Assembly (NCBI GenBank): GCA_007129225.1
Contig: SKVX01000224.1
Span: 1-6,810 of the forward strand
Reading direction: 5' to 3'
From: Halomonas sp.
GTDB taxonomy: Bacteria > Pseudomonadota > Gammaproteobacteria > Pseudomonadales > Halomonadaceae
DNA: 6,810 bases
Below are positions 6,194 through 6,810 of the stretch, piece by piece. The notes under the pieces were generated by a model. The model ran no database searches and was not told the DNA's origin. It saw only the letters and a list, made by a program, of their open reading frames with translations. Numbering within the stretch: the stretch's first letter is position 1; the number at the start of each line of letters is the position of its first letter. The position numbers and the translations under genes were made by a program.

Positions 6194-6810
6194 ATGAGCG
6201 ACGCCCTGAATGCTCTCGTTGCCTTGCTCGGCCTGGAAGAGATCGAGGAAAACCTGTTTCGCGGCCACAGCCAGGATCTCGGCCTGCCCCAGCTGTTCGG
6301 CGGCCAGGTACTCGGACAGGCGCTATCGGCCGCCACGCAAACGGTGAAGGAAGCGCGACAGGTGCACTCCCTGCACGGCTACTTCCTGCGCCCCGGCGAT
6401 CCTCATCGCCCGGTAGTCTATCAGGTCGATGCCGTACGCGATGGCGCCAGCTTCACCACACGACGCGTCACCGCCATCCAGAAGGGACGCCCGATCTTCT
6501 TCTGCAGTGCCTCCTTCCATGGCAGCGAGCAGAGCATGGCCCACCAGATGGCCATGCCAAAGGTCACGCTTCCCGAAGACCTGGACAGTGATCCCTCGAC
6601 TCGCCTGGAACGTTTTCCCGGCCACCCCATCGAGTTTCTCCACCTGGGCGACGAGGCAGAGACGGGGCAGCCCTCACGCAAGCGGCTATGGTTTCGACTG
6701 ACCGGCGATATGCCCGACGACCCCGCCCTGCACCGCTACCTGCTGGCCTACAGCTCGGATTTCAACCTGCTGACCACGGCGCTGGTCCCTCACGGGATCA
6801 CCTTCCGCGA
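6194..6810 (+). CDS. tesB: Acyl-CoA thioesterase II, 3' end cut by window
   Basis: 205 codons are visible of a family usually about 285-290 residues long. TesB hydrolyses medium- and long-chain acyl-CoA to free fatty acid and CoA in the cytoplasm and is built from two hot-dog domains. The N-terminus MSDALNALVALLGLEEIEEN and LFRGHSQDLGLPQLFGGQV closely follow E. coli TesB. VHSLHGYFLRPGD contains His58 at the same number as in E. coli. RDGASFTTRRVTAIQKG and IFFCSASF complete the first hot-dog domain. AYSSDFNLL gives Asp189, equivalent to the E. coli active-site Asp204, so the linker between the two domains is about 15 residues shorter than in E. coli. The remaining active-site Thr and Gln lie beyond the window. 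The gene is divergent from tadA. The cellular role of TesB is not well defined even in E. coli. Confidence 0.94.
   Translation, partial: MSDALNALVALLGLEEIEENLFRGHSQDLGLPQLFGGQVLGQALSAATQTVKEARQVHSLHGYFLRPGDPHRPVVYQVDAVRDGASFTTRRVTAIQKGRPIFFCSASFHGSEQSMAHQMAMPKVTLPEDLDSDPSTRLERFPGHPIEFLHLGDEAETGQPSRKRLWFRLTGDMPDDPALHRYLLAYSSDFNLLTTALVPHGITFR

Noticed and set aside
6130..6336. A 69-codon N-terminal extension of tadA to 6336
   Set aside because: It would run antisense through the start of tesB and its ribosome binding site, and has no similarity to TadA. The start at 6129 has its own Shine-Dalgarno.

Overview
The window looks like ordinary chromosomal housekeeping DNA from a GC-rich gammaproteobacterium. 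Halomonadaceae or a near relative is my best guess, from base composition, the large single-chain PurL, and protein similarity recalled from memory; no search was run. It holds four protein genes and one gene remnant. There are no RNA genes, insertion sequences, CRISPR arrays or long gene-free stretches; the largest gap between intact genes is 156 bases.

Layout: (1) purL, minus strand, fills positions 1-3928. It runs from its true start codon to within about ten residues of its expected end, which lies past the left edge. (2) A 156-base divergent control region (3929-4084) separates purL from mltF. (3) mltF, plus strand, 4085-5554, encodes a membrane-bound lytic transglycosylase. (4) The 98 bases between mltF and tadA are not plain spacer: in the plus strand they read as the last ~27 residues of a GGDEF (diguanylate cyclase) domain protein, ending in a stop that overlaps the tadA stop. 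(5) tadA, minus strand, 5653-6129, encodes the tRNA adenosine deaminase. (6) A 64-base AT-rich divergent region with dyad symmetry (6130-6193) precedes (7) tesB, plus strand, 6194 to the right edge, encoding acyl-CoA thioesterase II and cut off by the window.

The order purL(-) mltF(+) tadA(-) is the same as in Escherichia coli, so this is an old gammaproteobacterial gene neighbourhood and not an accessory island. The genes do not form one pathway: they serve purine synthesis, cell-wall turnover, tRNA wobble modification and acyl-CoA hydrolysis. They are arranged as two divergent pairs (purL/mltF and tadA/tesB) joined tail to tail. I found no new biological system. The most noteworthy item is the GGDEF remnant, which suggests that a diguanylate cyclase gene once sat between mltF and tadA and was lost by deletion.
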